62,184 bases of DNA from an uncultured Bacteroides sp. GTDB taxonomy: Bacteria; Bacteroidota; Bacteroidia; Bacteroidales; Bacteroidaceae. The translations under genes and the position numbers were made by a program. Positions 60,672 to 62,184 of this stretch are shown in pieces. The notes under the pieces are model-generated. The model did not search any database. It was not told the DNA's origin and saw only the letters and a list, made by a program, of their open reading frames with translations. Within the stretch, counting starts at the first letter, position 1. The number at the start of each line of letters is the position of its first letter. Where the stretch lies: NCBI GenBank assembly GCA_905198575.1, contig CAJKDC010000004.1, forward strand, positions 1 to 62,184. The letters are read 5' to 3'.

Positions 60672-61660
60672 ACTTTTTGTCTTTTATTCTTATTAATAAC
60701 CTGATTACTGTCGGCTGCAACCGAATCGGGAGCATCAATGAGCATCTCTTTCAAATCCTCAAACGAACCGTTGAATACATTCAAATCAGCCTGTTCCTTA
60801 ATTCCGGGAAGTGTACCTACATCGGTATGCTGCCAAAAGGTCCATTGCCCTTTATACTGCACAGAATCTACATAATAATGTGCAATCCAATAGGGATAGG
60901 AATTGAAAACAGAGTCGTTCAGATAACGGGTTTTAAACTTATATGACGTATAAAGAATCGGCTTCACTCCATAATGATTTTCTACTTTATCAAGCCACAC
61001 CTTTAGGTCACGGCGTAATTTACGCTCATTATCTCCCTTGACTTCGATATCCAACACAGGAGGTAAGTCGCCTGCAGTCAACTGCACGGTACGTATAAAA
61101 AAGTCGGCTTGCTTCACCGGATCTGTTTTAGGATTGTAGAAATGGTAGGCACCACGAATAAAACCGTTACGGCGAGATTCTTCAAAGTTTACTGCAAAAG
61201 CCTTGTCGGAAAAGTCACCACCTTCTGAAGCTTTCATAAATACAAAACGTATGGGAAAGCGCGTATCGTTGGTCTTTTTAAGCAATCCCCAATTGATTTT
61301 GCCCTGATGATGAGAAACATCTATGCCATGCACTTCATAATCCAAAGGCATGCATACTCCGTATGCCTTGGCACCATAGCAAGGTTTCCAACGATAAGAA
61401 TAAGGCTTAATGAAGAAGTAATAAAAACAACCCAGAAAAACAACAGCCGTAACTCCCATAAGGATGTAATAACACCATACAGGCATATTCCACTTTTTCT
61501 TGTTCTTCGATTTTCTGCCTCCTTTTTTGGCAGAAACAGATGAACGGGCACTCTTGCCAGAAGAACGGGAAGAGCCAGCAGCACGCTTCGTGTCACCAGT
61601 TTTTCTGACACGGCGTTTTTCAGGTTTATCCACCCCCATTATGGGCGGTTGTTTCGTCAT
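60668..61660 (-). CDS. Membrane-anchored GH25 lysozyme
   Basis: 330 residues from the ATG at 61660; an in-frame TTG lies 6 bp upstream. A very basic, Lys/Ser/Arg-rich N-terminal tail (1-40), one membrane helix (about 44-65: YYILMGVTAVVFLGCFYYFF), and a GH25 catalytic domain (about 90-310) with IDVSHHQG, the catalytic pair in VLDIEV (Asp and Glu), YHFYNP and WQHTDVG. GH25 enzymes cut the MurNAc-GlcNAc bond of peptidoglycan. A cytoplasm-facing tail with one membrane helix puts the enzyme in the periplasm. Co-translated with YccF. Confidence 0.93.
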   Translation of the reverse strand: MTKQPPIMGVDKPEKRRVRKTGDTKRAAGSSRSSGKSARSSVSAKKGGRKSKNKKKWNMPVWCYYILMGVTAVVFLGCFYYFFIKPYSYRWKPCYGAKAYGVCMPLDYEVHGIDVSHHQGKINWGLLKKTNDTRFPIRFVFMKASEGGDFSDKAFAVNFEESRRNGFIRGAYHFYNPKTDPVKQADFFIRTVQLTAGDLPPVLDIEVKGDNERKLRRDLKVWLDKVENHYGVKPILYTSYKFKTRYLNDSVFNSYPYWIAHYYVDSVQYKGQWTFWQHTDVGTLPGIKEQADLNVFNGSFEDLKEMLIDAPDSVAADSNQVINKNKRQKV

Positions 61661-61708
61661 ACACAATAATTTAAAAAACAGACAGCAATATGAAGTTCCT
61701 ATAAAAAG

Positions 61709-61747
61709 AACACTACAGATGCCTGTAAAAGGTCCATCTGTAGTGTT
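61709..61747 (-). terminator. Terminator of pfp
   Basis: 13-bp perfect arms AACACTACAGATG (61709-61721) and CATCTGTAGTGTT (61735-61747), followed on the minus strand by TCTTTTTAT. It lies 34 bp after the pfp stop. Confidence 0.85.
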
Positions 61748-61780
61748 TATGCATAAATGTTACATCAGATTCAGCAACAA

Positions 61781-62184
61781 TTATTTAGCTTGTTCCAACT
61801 GCAAAGTCTTAGTTGGCTGATCACAAACTTCAGTAGGACCAAAGTACTGGATAGGACCTGGGTAAACGTATGCAGTTTCCTTAGCCCAAGTTTCACGCTG
61901 AGCAGCGAATGCTTTGAAAGGAGCACCATCCAATTTAACCAGAGCTTTCTGGATAACTGGTTTCATTTCACCGTGACGACGTTCCATATTCATCATCATA
62001 GTAATAGGCACACCACCTGCAATCCATTCAGCAGCAGGAGCTGTAGTGTTGCGTACAGAAGACATGTAACCAGTCTTACCGTTAGCAATCAATACAGAAG
62101 CTGTGTAACCCAAAGCATAGCAGTAGTCTGCATCGAAGTTAGAAGGAGCAGCGCAACGTCCTTCGTAACCGAAGAAGTGGTGCT
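61781..62184 (-). CDS. pfp: PPi-dependent 6-phosphofructokinase, C-terminal part (cut by right edge)
   Basis: 134 C-terminal codons. Reading leftward, the edge opens with HHFFGYEGRCAAPSNFDADY and continues LGYTASVLIANGKTGYMSS, the conserved C-terminal region of long PPi-dependent phosphofructokinases; the stop is at 61781. The enzyme makes fructose 1,6-bisphosphate with PPi in glycolysis in the cytoplasm. About three quarters of the gene lies outside the window. Confidence 0.9.
   Translation of the reverse strand, partial: HHFFGYEGRCAAPSNFDADYCYALGYTASVLIANGKTGYMSSVRNTTAPAAEWIAGGVPITMMMNMERRHGEMKPVIQKALVKLDGAPFKAFAAQRETWAKETAYVYPGPIQYFGPTEVCDQPTKTLQLEQAK

Overview
The window looks like a chromosomal segment from a Bacteroidales gut bacterium (Bacteroides/Phocaeicola type). 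The evidence is: many promoters of the TAnnTTTG (-7) type; few Shine-Dalgarno sequences; abundant signal-peptide and lipoprotein enzymes; a GH20 hexosaminidase, FadL/OmpP1 and other outer-membrane barrels; a 2-oxoacid:ferredoxin oxidoreductase operon; and a long-form PPi-phosphofructokinase. No rRNA, tRNA, CRISPR array, insertion sequence or prophage was seen.

Layout. 1-5.9 kb (minus): ruvX-def-TPR protein, then thrS-infC-rpmI (cut by the left edge). 6.0-12.1 kb: a PCMD protein, a SPOR lipoprotein, a small YtxH / holin-X-like / 97-aa cluster and a tricorn-like S41 protease. 12.1-22.9 kb: EEP-family hydrolase, pepD, a small membrane protein with an OmpH/Skp-like lipoprotein, an exported transthyretin/HIUase-like protein, thioredoxin, a wHTH protein, a TlpA-like lipoprotein with a porin, GH20 and a GNAT protein. 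23.0-35.5 kb: a fused NfnA-NfnB-type flavoprotein, a sugar MFS permease, the KOR/VOR operon (which hides a 57-aa membrane protein), a putative porin, a solute-binding protein, a Gfo/Idh/MocA protein and a DUF4421 protein. 35.5-42 kb: FadL/OmpP1, an unusual Tyr/Trp/Gly-rich secreted protein, a sialate O-acetylesterase-like protein, a six-hairpin glycosidase-like lipoprotein, and prmA. 59.9-62.2 kb: a PH-domain protein, YccF, a GH25 lysozyme and pfp (cut by the right edge).

The most remarkable part is 42.0-59.9 kb. It is a 16-gene block, all on the plus strand: one HlyD-type adaptor, four consecutive pairs of FtsX/MacB-type permeases (A1A2, B1B2, C1C2, D1D2), two almost identical ABC ATPases, one TolC-type outer-membrane protein, and an NtrC-type response regulator with its histidine kinase. 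Three sigma-54 promoters (-24 TGGCACG, -12 TTTGC or TTTGA) drive adaptor-A1-A2, ATPase1-B1-B2 and ATPase2-C1-C2-D1-D2-TolC. Each has the same operator (GTGTyCr-N4-CGGACAC), and its first base lies exactly 63 bp before the GG of the -24 element in all three. The regulator and kinase have a separate housekeeping-type promoter. The kinase has two membrane segments and almost no periplasmic loop, like intramembrane-sensing kinases that work with ABC exporters. I infer an envelope-stress or peptide-responsive, sigma-54-controlled tripartite exporter in which several permease heterodimers share one adaptor, one exit duct and interchangeable ATPases. Between prmA and the first sigma-54 promoter there is also a nested inverted-repeat region that could be a structured RNA. 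Its terminator-like hairpin is the operator itself.
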